64,000 nt of DNA, from NCBI GenBank assembly GCA_902512755.1, contig CABXKB010000001.1, positions 80,356-144,355 of the forward strand, in the 5' to 3' direction. A model generated the notes under the pieces. The model saw nothing but the letters and a program-made list of their open reading frames with translations, did no database searches and was not told the origin of the DNA. The position numbers and the translations under genes are program-made. This DNA comes from an uncultured Bacteroidota bacterium (GTDB taxonomy: Bacteria > Bacteroidota > Bacteroidia > Flavobacteriales > Flavobacteriaceae). This document shows, one piece after another, positions 48,475 through 59,320 of the stretch. Position 1 is the stretch's first letter; every line of letters begins with the position of its first letter.

Positions 48475-50898
48475 ATGAAACAAATTATAATCTTTCTAAT
48501 TGCTTTCTTTCTTATTAAGGGTGAAGTATTCCCTCAAAACATAAACAAAGCCCAGCTTTATTCAACATACGAAAGTATTAAAAATTATAATGGTTTTTTT
48601 AATTTTAAATATGAAGAAGCAAAAGATGCAATTTATTTGACGGTAAATAAGTTAAATGAAGAATTTCTTTACGTTAGCAGTCTAAGTTCAGGCATAGGTA
48701 ATAATGACATTGGTTTAGACCGAGGTCAATTAGGGGATGAACGTGTTGTTTATTTTGCTAAGTCGGGTAATAAATTGATGTTGATTCAACCAAACTTACG
48801 CTATCGATCCACTTCAAAAAATATTTTAGAACAACGTTCAATTAAAGAAGCATTTGCAAAATCTGTTCTTTTTGGCTTCCCCATTTTAGAGAGTTCCTCT
48901 TCCGGCTATATTATTGATTTAACTCCTTTTTTGTTACAAGACACTCATGGTGTTGCTAAGCGTCTACAGACCCTTGATGAAGGAAATTATCAAATTGATC
49001 ACAGTCGTTCTGCTGTAAATTTGCTTCGAACTAAAGCTTTTCCAAAAAACATTGATTTCGACATGATGTTGACTTATACTGGATCTGCATCAGGAAGTTT
49101 AGTTCCCACAGTGACTCCTACGCCAGATTTTATAACAATTCATCAACACCATTCTTTTGTAGAGCTCCCTGACTCTAAATATAAACCACGTGATTTTGAT
49201 CCTCGTTCAGGAGCAAATGCTTTTACATTTTACGATTATACATCCCCTATTAATGAACCCACCAAAAAACAATATATTTACCGACACCGACTCGAAAAGA
49301 AAGATCCTACGGCTTCAATAAGTGAAGCCGTAGAACCAATAATATATTATTTAGACAATGGCACACCAGAACCAGTTCGTTCTGCGCTTTTAGATGGTGG
49401 GCAGTGGTGGAATCAAGCATTTGAAAGTATTGGATTTAAAGATGCTTTTCAAGTGAAAATATTACCCGATGATATAGATCCTCTAGACGTTCGTTATAAT
49501 GTAATTCAATGGGTGCACCGTTCAACTAGAGGGTGGAGTTATGGATCCAGCGTTACAGATCCAAGAACTGGAGAAATAATTAAAGGACACGTCAGCCTAG
49601 GAAGTCTAAGAATTCGCCAAGATTTTATGATTGCATTAGGGCTTTTAGAAGCTCCTTTTTTTTCAGGTGAAAAAAAAGAAAAAGAAGCAATTGATATGGC
49701 TTTATCAAGAATTAGGCAATTATCTGCTCACGAAATTGGCCATACTCTTGGTTTTGCTCACAATTTTACAGCCAGCACTAAATCCAGAAGCTCAGTTATG
49801 GATTATCCACACCCAAATATTGATTTGAAGGATGGAAAAATATCGATTAAAAATGCTTATGAAGTTGGAATTGGTGATTGGGATAAAGTAAGTATTGCAT
49901 ATTCATACTTTGACTTTCCTGATAATATCAACGAAAAAGAATCTCTTCAAAATATACTTGACAAAAGTGCTAAAGAAGGACATCGTTTCATTTCAGATTT
50001 TGACGCTCGGCCAATAGGGGGAGCCCATCCCAAGGCACATCTTTGGGACAACGGCTCTGAACCAACAAGTGAATTAATTCGATTATTAAAAATTCGTGAG
50101 CATGCACTAGGTCAATTATCATTAAATCATATTAAAGTTGGTGACCCTTATACTAACCTTGAGGATCTCTTTGTTCCAATGTATTTAATTCATAGATATC
50201 AATTAGAGGCTACGGTAAAATTAATTGCAGGTGTTGATTATGACTATGCTGTTAAAGGATTACAAACTTATGAGGTAAAATCCGTGGAGCCAATTAAGCA
50301 AAGGAATGCTTTAATGGCATATTTAAATGCCATATCACCTGAAGCACTTTCAGTTCCAGAAGAATTAAGAAAACTTTTACCTCCTCGTTCATTTTCTAAT
50401 CCCAGAACACGAGAAAATTTCCTTTCTCAAACAGGTGTAACTTTTGATTACCTAGGAATTGCCAATAGCTTAAGTGACGGCTTAATTGGTATGTTGCTTG
50501 ATCCTAATAGAGCAAATCGTCTAGTCACTCAATCTGGTTTTAATGCAGATCAACTTTCTTTAAAGGAGACATTGAAGAGCTTAATTAACAATCATTTTAA
50601 AGTTAAGTTTCGTAATCGTCATCATGAGCAACTTAATAATATTGTAAAGGCTAACGTTTTAAAACATATCATGTTTTTGGGTCAGCAACCGCACGCGAAC
50701 TCTATTGTCAAGGCTATAGTATATGAACAATTGGTTGAATTAGATCGTTGGTTAGCAGGTCAAGAGGAAGCTGATTTCTCTGAAGTATATCGGATTCAGA
50801 TTGACAGTTATTTTGATAAGCCAAGGGATTTTATTCCACCTGCAACTAGTCGTCTTCCCGATGGATCACCCATAGGATTATTTTCATGTGATTTTTAA
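48475..50898 (+). CDS. Exported zinc metalloprotease (DUF5117/DUF4953 family)
   Basis: The 807-residue product has a signal peptide (MKQIIIFLIAFFLIKGEVFP). A DUF5117-type region (about 75-270, with DRGQLGDERVVYFAKSGNKL and FDPRSGANAFTFYDYTSPI) precedes the metzincin-like catalytic core SAHEIGHTLGFAHNFTAS near residue 418. The zinc motif is HExGHxLGxxHN, with the Met-turn-like SVMDYPHP behind. The C-terminal part is DUF4953-like. It probably acts in the periplasm or outside the cell; the substrate is unknown. The threonine aldolase remnant follows after 2 bp. Confidence 0.9.
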   Translation: MKQIIIFLIAFFLIKGEVFPQNINKAQLYSTYESIKNYNGFFNFKYEEAKDAIYLTVNKLNEEFLYVSSLSSGIGNNDIGLDRGQLGDERVVYFAKSGNKLMLIQPNLRYRSTSKNILEQRSIKEAFAKSVLFGFPILESSSSGYIIDLTPFLLQDTHGVAKRLQTLDEGNYQIDHSRSAVNLLRTKAFPKNIDFDMMLTYTGSASGSLVPTVTPTPDFITIHQHHSFVELPDSKYKPRDFDPRSGANAFTFYDYTSPINEPTKKQYIYRHRLEKKDPTASISEAVEPIIYYLDNGTPEPVRSALLDGGQWWNQAFESIGFKDAFQVKILPDDIDPLDVRYNVIQWVHRSTRGWSYGSSVTDPRTGEIIKGHVSLGSLRIRQDFMIALGLLEAPFFSGEKKEKEAIDMALSRIRQLSAHEIGHTLGFAHNFTASTKSRSSVMDYPHPNIDLKDGKISIKNAYEVGIGDWDKVSIAYSYFDFPDNINEKESLQNILDKSAKEGHRFISDFDARPIGGAHPKAHLWDNGSEPTSELIRLLKIREHALGQLSLNHIKVGDPYTNLEDLFVPMYLIHRYQLEATVKLIAGVDYDYAVKGLQTYEVKSVEPIKQRNALMAYLNAISPEALSVPEELRKLLPPRSFSNPRTRENFLSQTGVTFDYLGIANSLSDGLIGMLLDPNRANRLVTQSGFNADQLSLKETLKSLINNHFKVKFRNRHHEQLNNIVKANVLKHIMFLGQQPHANSIVKAIVYEQLVELDRWLAGQEEADFSEVYRIQIDSYFDKPRDFIPPATSRLPDGSPIGLFSCDF

Positions 50899-50900
50899 TT

Positions 50901-51933
50901 ATGATAGTTAATCTAATTAGTGATACTGTTACAAAACCTTCAAAAGGGATGTTAGAAGCCATGTTTAATGCTTCTGTAGGTGATGATGTTTTTAAAGAAG
51001 ATCCATCTGTAAATACTTTTGAAAACCAAGTTGCTTCTCTATTTGGTAAAGAATCAGCTTTGTTTTTCCCATCAGGCACAATGGCTAACCAAACAGCTAT
51101 CAAACTTCATACACATCCAGGAGATCAATTGATTTGTGACCATTATGCTCATATTTACAATTATGAAGGTGGAGGAGTTAGTTTTAATTCTGGTGTTTCT
51201 TGTAAAATGATTCAAGGAGATAGAGGAAAAATTTCAGCTGAACAAATCAAGCCTTGTATCAATTCACCTGATTTTTTATCACAGTCCAAGAACGAGTTTA
51301 GTTTGTTTAGAGAACACAACTAATAAGGGCGGAGGAGCAGTATATGATCTAAATGAAATAAAGAAGATTAGTGAATTATGTAAACATGAAGGTTTGGCTC
51401 TTCATCTAGACGGGGCTAGACTTTGGAATGCATTAGAATTTACCAAAGATAATCCCAAAATATATGGATCACTTTTTGAAACTATTTCACTTTGTTTTAG
51501 TAAAGGACTCGGTTGCCCTGTAGGTTCTGTTTTAGTGGGGTCTAATTCAGCCATCAAAGAGGCAATTAGAATTCGGAAGATTCTTGGAGGCGGGATGAGG
51601 CAGGCAGGTTATCTTGCAGCAGCAGGGAGTTATGCTCTTAATTATCATCGAAAGGATTTAACTGAAGATCATAGAAGGGCAAAAGAAATTTCGGAATGCT
51701 TATTTAAACTTGATTTTATTAATAAGGTTCAGCCTGTCGAAACAAACATTATTATTTTCTCACTTAATCCCAAAGAAAATGAAACTAAATTCATTAAATA
51801 TCTTAGAGATAATCAAATTCTCATAATGGGACTTGGTAAAGGTAAACTCAGAATAGTTACTCATAGAAATTACACAGAAGAGCAACATGAATATTTGTTA
51901 ACAATTTTAACAAAAATGAAGACTTATGCATAA
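50901..51933 (+). pseudogene. ltaE: Low-specificity threonine aldolase, broken by a one-base frameshift
   Basis: The first frame (50901-51323) encodes NLISDTVTKPSKGMLEAMFN, KESALFFPSGTMANQTAIKL and YNYEGGGVSFNSGVS, then goes out of phase. Removing one T from the six-T run at 51272-51277 restores SPDFYHSPRTSLVCLENTTN followed by KGGGAVYDLNEIKK, HLDGARLWNA, the PLP lysine in CFSKGLGCPVGSVL, and the normal C-terminus to 51933. The intact enzyme would split threonine to glycine and acetaldehyde. The rest shows no decay, so this is either a recent mutation, a slippage-tolerant gene, or a sequencing error. It overlaps the S9 gene by 8 nt. Confidence 0.88.
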
Positions 51934-54058
51934 GGCTATTTTATTCATATGTATGATTTTTGTTTTTTCAACTTGTAAAAATAAAATCGAAATGAATTTT
52001 GACAACACAATAACCGCACCCATTGCCGATATAAGCCCCTACCAATTAAAAAAACACGGCGATATTCGTATTGACAACTACTACTGGATGAAAGAAAGAG
52101 AAAATTCAGAAGTGATTGATTATTTGGAACGTGAAAATCATTATTACAATAAAATGACTGATAACTCTAAGTCTTTCCGTGAAGACCTTTTTAAAGAACT
52201 AAAGGAAAGAATTAAGGATGAAGATGAATCAGTCCCTTATTTTTTTAATGGCTATTGGTATATAACGCGTTTTGAAGAAGGACAGCAATATCCTATATAT
52301 ACTAGAAAAAAAGACTCTTTGACAGCTTTGGAAGAAATCATTTTTGATTGTAACAAAATGGCTAAAGGACATAATTATTTTCATTTGACTGGGATGAACG
52401 TAAGCCCTGACAACAGTAAAGTCATTTATGGCATAGATACTGAATCTAGAAGAAAATACACATTATATGTAAAAAATTTAATTACGGGTAAAGTACTTGA
52501 TGCAAATATTAAAAACACTTCTGGAGTATCAGCTTGGTCTGCAGACAACAAAAACTTTTTTTATGTGTATAAAAATCCAACAACTCTTAGATCTGAAAAA
52601 ATATTTCTGCATGACGTTAATTCACCTAATTCTAAAGACTCTTTAATCTTCCATGAAATTGATGAAACTTTTTCTGTTTCTGTAAGAGAATCAAAATCAT
52701 TAGAATACATTTTTATTGGCTCTTATAGTACTTTAACTTCTGAAATTCGATTTATAAAAGCTGATAAACCTTTAGCAGATTTTCAATTAATTCAAAAACG
52801 AACAAAAGGTTTAGAATATTCCATCGAACAATTTGAAGATCATTTTTATATTTTTAATAATAAAGATGGTGCGTTTAACTATAAAATTTCCAAAACACCA
52901 ATTTCGAAACCTTCATTTAATAATTGGTTTGATCTAGTTGAGCATAGAGAAACTGTTTTAATTGAAGATTTTGAGATTTTCCAAGACTATTGGGTAGTTA
53001 CCGAAAGAGAGAAAGGCTTATCCAAGCTTAGAGTTCAAAGCTGGGATGGCTCTGAAAATTATTATATCCCAGCGGAAGGAGAAACTTATGATATGTATAC
53101 TGGATTTAATCCGAGTTTTAATACGACTAAACTTCGTTATGGCTATACTTCTTTGAAAACGCCAAGTAGTATTTATGAATTTGACATGGATTCTAAAAAC
53201 AAAGAGTTGCTTAAACAGAGAGAAGTAGTTGATGATAATTTTGAAATTGAAAACTATATTGAAAAACGAGTTTTTGCTAATAGTAGAGATGGGGTTTGTA
53301 TTCCCATTTCATTGATCTATCATAAAAACACGGAACTTAATAACGAAACACCCTTACTTTTATATGCATATGGATCATATGGCTCTACAATTGATCCTGG
53401 ATTTTCGAGCAGTCGATTAAGCTTATTAGATCGTGGTTTTATATTTGCAATTGCTCACGTTCGTGGAGGAGAATATTTAGGTCGTCAGTGGTATGAAAGT
53501 GGAAAATTGTTAGCTAAAAAAAACACTTTTAATGACTTTATTGATGCCTCTAATTATTTAATAAATGAGGGTTATACCAATAATAAACATCTTCATGCAC
53601 TCGGAGGTTCTGCAGGAGGTTTATTAATGGGTGTAATATTGAATGAAGCTCCAGATCTTTATAGAAGCGTAATTGCTGCAGTTCCCTTTGTAGATGTCGT
53701 AACTACGATGTTAGACGAAAATATTCCATTAACTACTGGGGAGTATGACGAATGGGGGAATCCGAACGATGAAATTTATTATAATTATATGCTCTCATAT
53801 TCTCCATATGATAATATTAAAATACAAAATTATCCAAATTTGATGGTTACAGCTGGTTATCATGACTCTCAGGTACAATATTGGGAACCTGCTAAATGGG
53901 TAGCTAAGTTGCGTAAATATAAGACAGACAATAATGTTTTATTTTTAATAACTAATATGGATTCAGGGCACAGTGGAGCTTCTGGAAGATATAATGCACT
54001 AGCTGAAATCGCTAAAGAATACGCTTTTATATTACAATTAGAGGGCAAGGTGGACTAA
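51926..54058 (+). CDS. S9 family prolyl oligopeptidase/oligopeptidase B, lipoprotein
   Basis: The 710-residue serine peptidase begins with a lipoprotein-like signal (MHKAILFICMIFVFSTCKNK, Cys17). It continues with the N-terminal S9A region (DIRIDNYYWMKERENSEVID), a seven-bladed propeller, and an alpha/beta hydrolase domain with Ser in LGGSAGGLLMG (near 561), Asp in TAGYHDSQVQYWEP (near 645) and His in DSGHSGASGRY (near 681). Oligopeptidase B cleaves after basic residues and POP after proline; the sequence resembles PtrB more. It starts 8 nt inside the threonine aldolase frame. Confidence 0.92.
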   Translation: MHKAILFICMIFVFSTCKNKIEMNFDNTITAPIADISPYQLKKHGDIRIDNYYWMKERENSEVIDYLERENHYYNKMTDNSKSFREDLFKELKERIKDEDESVPYFFNGYWYITRFEEGQQYPIYTRKKDSLTALEEIIFDCNKMAKGHNYFHLTGMNVSPDNSKVIYGIDTESRRKYTLYVKNLITGKVLDANIKNTSGVSAWSADNKNFFYVYKNPTTLRSEKIFLHDVNSPNSKDSLIFHEIDETFSVSVRESKSLEYIFIGSYSTLTSEIRFIKADKPLADFQLIQKRTKGLEYSIEQFEDHFYIFNNKDGAFNYKISKTPISKPSFNNWFDLVEHRETVLIEDFEIFQDYWVVTEREKGLSKLRVQSWDGSENYYIPAEGETYDMYTGFNPSFNTTKLRYGYTSLKTPSSIYEFDMDSKNKELLKQREVVDDNFEIENYIEKRVFANSRDGVCIPISLIYHKNTELNNETPLLLYAYGSYGSTIDPGFSSSRLSLLDRGFIFAIAHVRGGEYLGRQWYESGKLLAKKNTFNDFIDASNYLINEGYTNNKHLHALGGSAGGLLMGVILNEAPDLYRSVIAAVPFVDVVTTMLDENIPLTTGEYDEWGNPNDEIYYNYMLSYSPYDNIKIQNYPNLMVTAGYHDSQVQYWEPAKWVAKLRKYKTDNNVLFLITNMDSGHSGASGRYNALAEIAKEYAFILQLEGKVD

Positions 54059-54069
54059 TTTTTTTTCCT

Positions 54070-54077
54070 TAAATTTG
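54070..54077 (+). promoter_or_regulatory. -7 element of the sulfonolipid gene pair
   Basis: TAAATTTG matches TAnnTTTG, 25 bp before the ATG at 54103. It suggests that the two following genes are transcribed independently of the peptidase gene. No -33 TTG at the usual spacing. Confidence 0.35.
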
Positions 54078-54102
54078 GAAAACTTTTTTAAGTAGAATAA
54101 TA

Positions 54103-55155
54103 ATGGATGACAATGTGAATGCCTATCATAATATTTTAGAATTGATAGGGGACACACCTTTAATTAAGCTCAATAAAATTGTTGAGGGATTTAAAGGTGA
54201 TTATTATGCCAAATTTGAGGCTTTTAATCCTGGACATTCAAACAAAGATCGAATTGCATATTACATTATTGAAGAGGCAGAGCGCAAAGGGCTTTTAAAA
54301 CGAGGTGATACTATAATTGAAACAACATCAGGAAATACAGGTTTTAGCCTAGCTATGGTTTCCATTATCAAAGGTTATGATTGTATTCTAGCAGTAAGCT
54401 CAAAATCTTCAAAAGATAAAATAAATATGTTAAGCGCTATGGGAGCTAAAGTTCATGTTTGTCCAGCAAATGTTGCGACAGATGATCCCCGTTCGTATTA
54501 TGAAGTTGCTAAACGCTTGCATAGTGAAATTAAAGAGTCCATTTATATTAACCAGTATTTTAATAAATTAAATTTAGAAGCACATTATCGTTCAACAGGA
54601 CCTGAGATTTGGAAACAAACGGAGGGTAAAATCACTCACCTAATTGCTAGTAGTGGAACTGGAGGCACTATTTCTGGTTCTGCTAAGTATTTAAAAGAAC
54701 AAAATCCTGACATTCAAATAATTGGAGTAGATGCATATGGCTCTGTTTTAAAAAAATATCATGAGACACAAGAGTTAGATCTTAATGAAATTTATCCTTA
54801 TCGCATTGAAGGTTTAGGGAAAAATTTAATACCAACAGCCACCGATTTTGATTTGATTGATCGGTTTGTTAAAGTTACAGATGAGGAAAGCGCTCATACT
54901 GCTAGAAATATAACTCGGTCAGAGGGAATGTTTGTTGGATATACTTCTGGTGCTACCATGCAGGCTGTTAATCAATTGGTAGAAGAAGATTATTTTAATG
55001 AAAACAGTAAAGTTGTAGTAATTTTTCCTGATCATGGATCGCGATACATCAGTAAAATTTATAGTGAAAACTGGATGGAGAAACAGGGATTTTTTGACTC
55101 TGATCACGAATCACAACAAAATATTGAATATATAAATGAAACGGCTAATAAATGA
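54103..55155 (+). CDS. PLP-dependent cysteine-synthase-family enzyme, probable cysteate synthase
   Basis: The 350-residue fold-type II PLP enzyme has the family opening [20 protein letters not shown], Schiff-base Lys near residue 47 in [19 protein letters not shown], the substrate loop [11 protein letters not shown], and the PLP phosphate loop [16 protein letters not shown]. The lysine context GHSNKDR differs from the PGxSVKDR of ordinary cysteine synthases. Its ATGA overlap with an alpha-oxoamine synthase gene fits the capnine pathway. There, a cysteate synthase makes L-cysteate from a serine derivative and sulfite, and the partner acylates it. The alternative is a cystathionine beta-synthase or plain cysteine synthase. 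Confidence 0.82.
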   Translation: MDDNVNAYHNILELIGDTPLIKLNKIVEGFKGDYYAKFEAFNPGHSNKDRIAYYIIEEAERKGLLKRGDTIIETTSGNTGFSLAMVSIIKGYDCILAVSSKSSKDKINMLSAMGAKVHVCPANVATDDPRSYYEVAKRLHSEIKESIYINQYFNKLNLEAHYRSTGPEIWKQTEGKITHLIASSGTGGTISGSAKYLKEQNPDIQIIGVDAYGSVLKKYHETQELDLNEIYPYRIEGLGKNLIPTATDFDLIDRFVKVTDEESAHTARNITRSEGMFVGYTSGATMQAVNQLVEEDYFNENSKVVVIFPDHGSRYISKIYSENWMEKQGFFDSDHESQQNIEYINETANK

Positions 55156-56405
55156 GAGATTTATTTGACAGAATACATGAAAATAAAGGGCCTCTTGGAA
55201 AATGGGCTTCTCAAGCAGAAGGATATTTTGTTTTCCCTAAATTGGAAGGACCTATTTCCAATCGAATGAAATTCAAGGGAAAGGAAGTTATTACATGGAG
55301 TGTAAACGACTATTTAGGACTGGCAAACTTGCCTGAAATTCGAAAAGCAGATGCTGATGCAGCAGCTGAATTTGGATCAGCATACCCAATGGGAGCTCGA
55401 ATGATGTCTGGACACACCGAACTTCATGAACAACTCGAAACTGAATTGGCTGAATTTGTTGATAAAGAAGCAGCCTATTTACTCAATTTTGGTTACCAGG
55501 GGATATTATCCACTGTTGATACATTAGTTTCAAAAGACGATGTTATTGTTTATGATGTAGACGCTCATGCCTGTGTTGTGGATGGTGTTCGTTTACATAT
55601 TGGAAAGCGCTTCACATATAAGCATAATGATGTAGAAAGTTTAGAAAAAAATCTGCAAAGGGCTACTAGAGTAGCCAAACAAACAGGAGGTGGAATTTTA
55701 GTAATCTCTGAAGGTGTTTTTGGAATGCGAGGTGAACAGGGTAAATTGAAGGAGATTGCTTCTTTAAAATCAAAATATAAATTTCGATTTCTGGTAGATG
55801 ATGCTCACGGATTTGGAACTTTAGGTAAAAATGGCAAAGGAGCTGGAAATGAACAAGGTATTCAAGATCAAATAGATGTTTATTTTGCAACATTTGCAAA
55901 ATCGATGGCATCAACCGGTGCTTTTGTTGCAGCTGATAAAGAAATTATTGATTATTTAAAATATAATATGCGTTCTCAGATGTTTGCTAAGTCATTACAA
56001 ATGCAACTAGTAAAAGGAGCATTAAAGCGTTTAGACTTGTTAAGAACAAAACCTGAACTCAAATCTAAACTTTGGGAAAATGTTAATGCCTTGCAAAATG
56101 GTCTAAAAGAAAGTGGTTTTGACATAGGGAATACCCAAAGTTGTGTTACGCCTGTTTATCTTAAAGGAAGCATTCCTGAAGCGATGGCTTTAGTTCAAGA
56201 CCTAAGAGAGAACTATGGAATTTTCTGCTCTATTGTGGTTTATCCTGTAATACCCAAAGGCTTGATTCTATTGCGCTTAATCCCTACAGCTACTCATACT
56301 TTAGAAGATGTTGAAATCACTTTAAAAGCATTTTCTAGAATTCGTGAAAAGCTTGAGAACGGAACTTACAAAAGGTTATCGGAGGGTGTATTGGCATCTT
56401 CTTAA
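55152..56405 (+). CDS. Alpha-oxoamine synthase, probable cysteate fatty-acyltransferase of sulfonolipid synthesis
   Basis: The 417-residue fold-type I PLP enzyme resembles serine palmitoyltransferase, KBL and AONS. It has [52 protein letters not shown], the cofactor Asp/His in [11 protein letters not shown], and PLP lysine near residue 247 in [13 protein letters not shown]. In Bacteroidota this subgroup condenses cysteate with fatty acyl-ACP to 3-dehydrocapnine, or serine to sphingolipid precursors. The 4-nt overlap with a probable cysteate synthase gene favours the sulfonolipid role. The reductase that completes capnine is not in the window. Confidence 0.85.
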   Translation: MRDLFDRIHENKGPLGKWASQAEGYFVFPKLEGPISNRMKFKGKEVITWSVNDYLGLANLPEIRKADADAAAEFGSAYPMGARMMSGHTELHEQLETELAEFVDKEAAYLLNFGYQGILSTVDTLVSKDDVIVYDVDAHACVVDGVRLHIGKRFTYKHNDVESLEKNLQRATRVAKQTGGGILVISEGVFGMRGEQGKLKEIASLKSKYKFRFLVDDAHGFGTLGKNGKGAGNEQGIQDQIDVYFATFAKSMASTGAFVAADKEIIDYLKYNMRSQMFAKSLQMQLVKGALKRLDLLRTKPELKSKLWENVNALQNGLKESGFDIGNTQSCVTPVYLKGSIPEAMALVQDLRENYGIFCSIVVYPVIPKGLILLRLIPTATHTLEDVEITLKAFSRIREKLENGTYKRLSEGVLASS

Positions 56406-56436
56406 AGTTCAATTACTCCTATTGGTTTTAAACTTA

Positions 56437-57555
56437 TTATGTATTAAGCATAACTGGCATAACAAGCATTGTAATATACTCTCCCTCTTCTTTATTTCCA
56501 AGAGGAGTTATAAGCCCTGCTCGGTTAGGGAGAGACATAGAAAGTTTAACATCATTACACTCTAAGCCATTTAGCATTTCAATCAAAAAGCGAGAATTAA
56601 ATCCAATTTTGATGTCCTCTCCTTGATATTCACAGTCAATACGCTCCTCAGCACTGTTACTATAGTCAAAATCTTCAGCTGAAATTTGAAGAGCCGTCCC
56701 AGCAATATTTAATCGTATTTGGTATGTTGTTTTATTAGAAAAAATACTCACCCTTTTTACTGAGTTTAAAAAGTTTACTCGGTTAATTTGCATTTGATTA
56801 GGATTTTCTTTTGGAATAACTGCTTCATAATTAGGATATTTCCCATCAATTAGTCTACATGTTAGTGTAGATTCTCCAAATCTAAATTGAGCGTTTGTTT
56901 CATTATATTCTATTGAAATTTCATCATCTAAGCTCTGCAAAATTACTTTTAATAACTGTAAAGGCTTTTTTGGCATTATGAATTCAGCAGTTTCTGAAGC
57001 TTTGATATCAGTTCTTGTATACTTTACCAACTTATGAGCATCAGTAGCTACAAAAGTCAAAGATTCTGTAGAAAATTGAAAAAACACTCCACTCATAACC
57101 GGCCTTAGGTCGTCATTTCCACTAGCAAAGAGGGTGCTATTGATCGCAGTATATAATGTTTTACTTGTAATTTGAATTGTTTTAGCATCACTTACTTGAG
57201 CTGCTTTTGGAAATTCATCTCCTTCGACATAAGCAACTGCATATTTACCATTATTGGCAATAATTTCAACTGTATTTTTTTCAGTTTTTAAAAAAGTCAA
57301 TGGTTGTTCTGGAAAAGTTTTCAAAGTATCTAGAAGTAATCGAGCCGGTAAAGTCAACATGCTATTGCTTTCTGATTCAACTTTTATACATGAAGAAAAA
57401 GTAGTTTCTAAGTCGGAGGCTGTAATAGTTAAATTATTTTTATTGACTTCAAATAAAAAATTATCGAGTATAGGTAGGGTATTTGTATTATTAATAACAC
57501 CTCCTAATTTTTGGAGTTCCTTAAGAAGTGAGGCACTGGAAACGATAAATTTCAT
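56437..57555 (-). CDS. dnaN: DNA polymerase III subunit beta (sliding clamp)
   Basis: The 372-residue protein forms the ring clamp that tethers the replicative polymerase. Typical clamp features are the N-terminal MKFIVSSASLLKELQKLGGV, ITASDLETTF, VAYVEGDEFPKA, RPVMSGVFFQF and LTFVATDAHKLVKYT in domain 2, and the C-terminal EYITMLVMPVMLNT. Three clamp domains of about 120 residues fit the length. It converges with the acyltransferase gene and follows a TATATTTG -7 element on the minus strand at 57628-57621. Confidence 0.97.
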   Translation of the reverse strand: MKFIVSSASLLKELQKLGGVINNTNTLPILDNFLFEVNKNNLTITASDLETTFSSCIKVESESNSMLTLPARLLLDTLKTFPEQPLTFLKTEKNTVEIIANNGKYAVAYVEGDEFPKAAQVSDAKTIQITSKTLYTAINSTLFASGNDDLRPVMSGVFFQFSTESLTFVATDAHKLVKYTRTDIKASETAEFIMPKKPLQLLKVILQSLDDEISIEYNETNAQFRFGESTLTCRLIDGKYPNYEAVIPKENPNQMQINRVNFLNSVKRVSIFSNKTTYQIRLNIAGTALQISAEDFDYSNSAEERIDCEYQGEDIKIGFNSRFLIEMLNGLECNDVKLSMSLPNRAGLITPLGNKEEGEYITMLVMPVMLNT

Positions 57556-57667
57556 CTATAGGCTTTTAAAAATAATTCAATTATAAGATCTCAAGCAACT
57601 TTACATATAAACGCTTACTTCAAATATATTTGAAAAGGATTGAAACTTAAAAGAAACTTATCAACAG

Positions 57668-59320
57668 TTAGTCATGTAAATGTTTACTTCTTAATGTTTG
57701 ACTAATCCAAACTATACTTATTATAACACCAATATTTCCTATCAGTATGAGCCATTTCCAAAATACAGCATTTTGCTCAATTTTCGTTGTATTTAATAAA
57801 GCAAATTTCCAAGATTTTTCTCTTATTGCAAGACGATTTTTGTTTTCTGTCAAAAAGTGTATACTATTCATTAACAACCCACGATTAGCATAAAAATTAT
57901 TTGTCCATTTGTCATAACCCAAGGCTAAAGGATTTCCTTTATCAATTTGATTTTCAGCTAAATTCCCATCTGAAAATAAAATTATATTTGTTTTTCCCGC
58001 TTCTAGATGTTCTTCAATTTCAAAAGGCTTGATGCGATTATGAAAAAGAGAGTTTTGTTCACCTTGAATAAGGTAGCCGATAGCTTTAGAAGCTTCATTA
58101 AAATCATTTGGTTTTATTTTTTCAGTAGCTTGTTCTAGTTTTATTATTGTGGGTGTTATTGGAGTTTTTGTAAAATTAGAACTTCCTAGTAATAAAGTTT
58201 TAGAAAGAGAGTTTGACAGAGTGTCAATAGAACTAGCAAATTGAATCAATACTGTGCCAACATCTTTTCCAATGACTGTTAACTCGGGATCTGTAAGAGG
58301 GTAATAGACCCAAGGGTAGGGTATGTACTGAGTATTATTTTGATTATTATTAGCTAGAACAATTGGAGCACAATAAAGGTCTTGAATTAGAGATTTTTTA
58401 AGTCTTAAACCCTTGTGAAAGAAATAGTCGTTTAAATTAAGCTCTTGTGGAAAACTATAAGTCACTCCTGATTTATTGAAAAGACTATCACGATCAATTT
58501 CCATACCGTTTACCAACCATAACAGTTTTCCCCCACTAAGCCCATATTGATCTAGGATATATTTTTCACTTTGTGAAAAAGCCTTTTTTGGATTAGATAT
58601 TATTAATGCATCAAAGCGATTTAAATTTTTTAAACTTTCCTTAGAACTTATTTCAGGATTTTCGAGGTCAAATGCAGCTAAATTATAATATGGCTTTAAG
58701 TTTTGCAGTAGATCTGCAATCTTAAGACTTTCAGATGTATTGTGAGAACTTAGTACTGCGAGATTTTTTTTTTCGTTAAGCCTCACCTTGTGTATTCCAT
58801 CCATTATGTGATATTCTAATTGCTGTAAGGATCGAATTATATTTTCATTTTCTGTGTTTCCTAATTGTTTTTGCAATAGCGCAACACGTTCTGATTTTTC
58901 CCCATAATTAATTATTAACCAGGGGAAAATGTAAGTTTCTGTTCGGTTTCCATTTATATTTTCGAGTACAATTTCAGGTTGCATCCCATATTGTTGCATT
59001 TCATTAACCACATTGTTTGGTTTTCCATAATCGAAGGGATTATTATAGTGTATAATAATATTATCGTTGTGATATTTTAATTGCGAAAGTACAGCGTCTA
59101 ATTCATTTCTAAAGTGTAAATAAGGACCAGGCAAGTCACCTGAGAGAAAAACATCAATTCGTAATGGTTTCTTTATAGACTCTATTTGCATTAAAGTGTT
59201 TTCAGAAAAACTATATCGCTTATCGGCTGTTAGATCTAATTGTAAAAAGAATTTGCGACTTAATACCATTAAAATGATAATAATTAAAAGCAGTAAAAAT
59301 GGATTTTTTAAATGCTGCAT
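57668..59320 (-). CDS. gldG: Gliding motility-associated ABC transporter protein GldG
   Basis: The 550-residue protein has an N-terminal membrane helix (FLLLLIIIILMVLSRKF), a large extracytoplasmic ABC-transporter-auxiliary domain (LDLTADKRYSFSENTLMQIE, RIDVFLSGDLPGPYLHFRNE, then the DUF4350-like IILFSDGNLAENQIDKGNPL), and a C-terminal helix (WKWLILIGNIGVIISIVWIS). With GldF and an ATPase GldA it makes an ABC transporter needed for gliding in Flavobacterium johnsoniae, though many gliders and non-gliders also carry gldFG. Its ATG is coupled to the gldF stop (59320). Confidence 0.93.
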   Translation of the reverse strand: MQHLKNPFLLLLIIIILMVLSRKFFLQLDLTADKRYSFSENTLMQIESIKKPLRIDVFLSGDLPGPYLHFRNELDAVLSQLKYHNDNIIIHYNNPFDYGKPNNVVNEMQQYGMQPEIVLENINGNRTETYIFPWLIINYGEKSERVALLQKQLGNTENENIIRSLQQLEYHIMDGIHKVRLNEKKNLAVLSSHNTSESLKIADLLQNLKPYYNLAAFDLENPEISSKESLKNLNRFDALIISNPKKAFSQSEKYILDQYGLSGGKLLWLVNGMEIDRDSLFNKSGVTYSFPQELNLNDYFFHKGLRLKKSLIQDLYCAPIVLANNNQNNTQYIPYPWVYYPLTDPELTVIGKDVGTVLIQFASSIDTLSNSLSKTLLLGSSNFTKTPITPTIIKLEQATEKIKPNDFNEASKAIGYLIQGEQNSLFHNRIKPFEIEEHLEAGKTNIILFSDGNLAENQIDKGNPLALGYDKWTNNFYANRGLLMNSIHFLTENKNRLAIREKSWKFALLNTTKIEQNAVFWKWLILIGNIGVIISIVWISQTLRSKHLHD

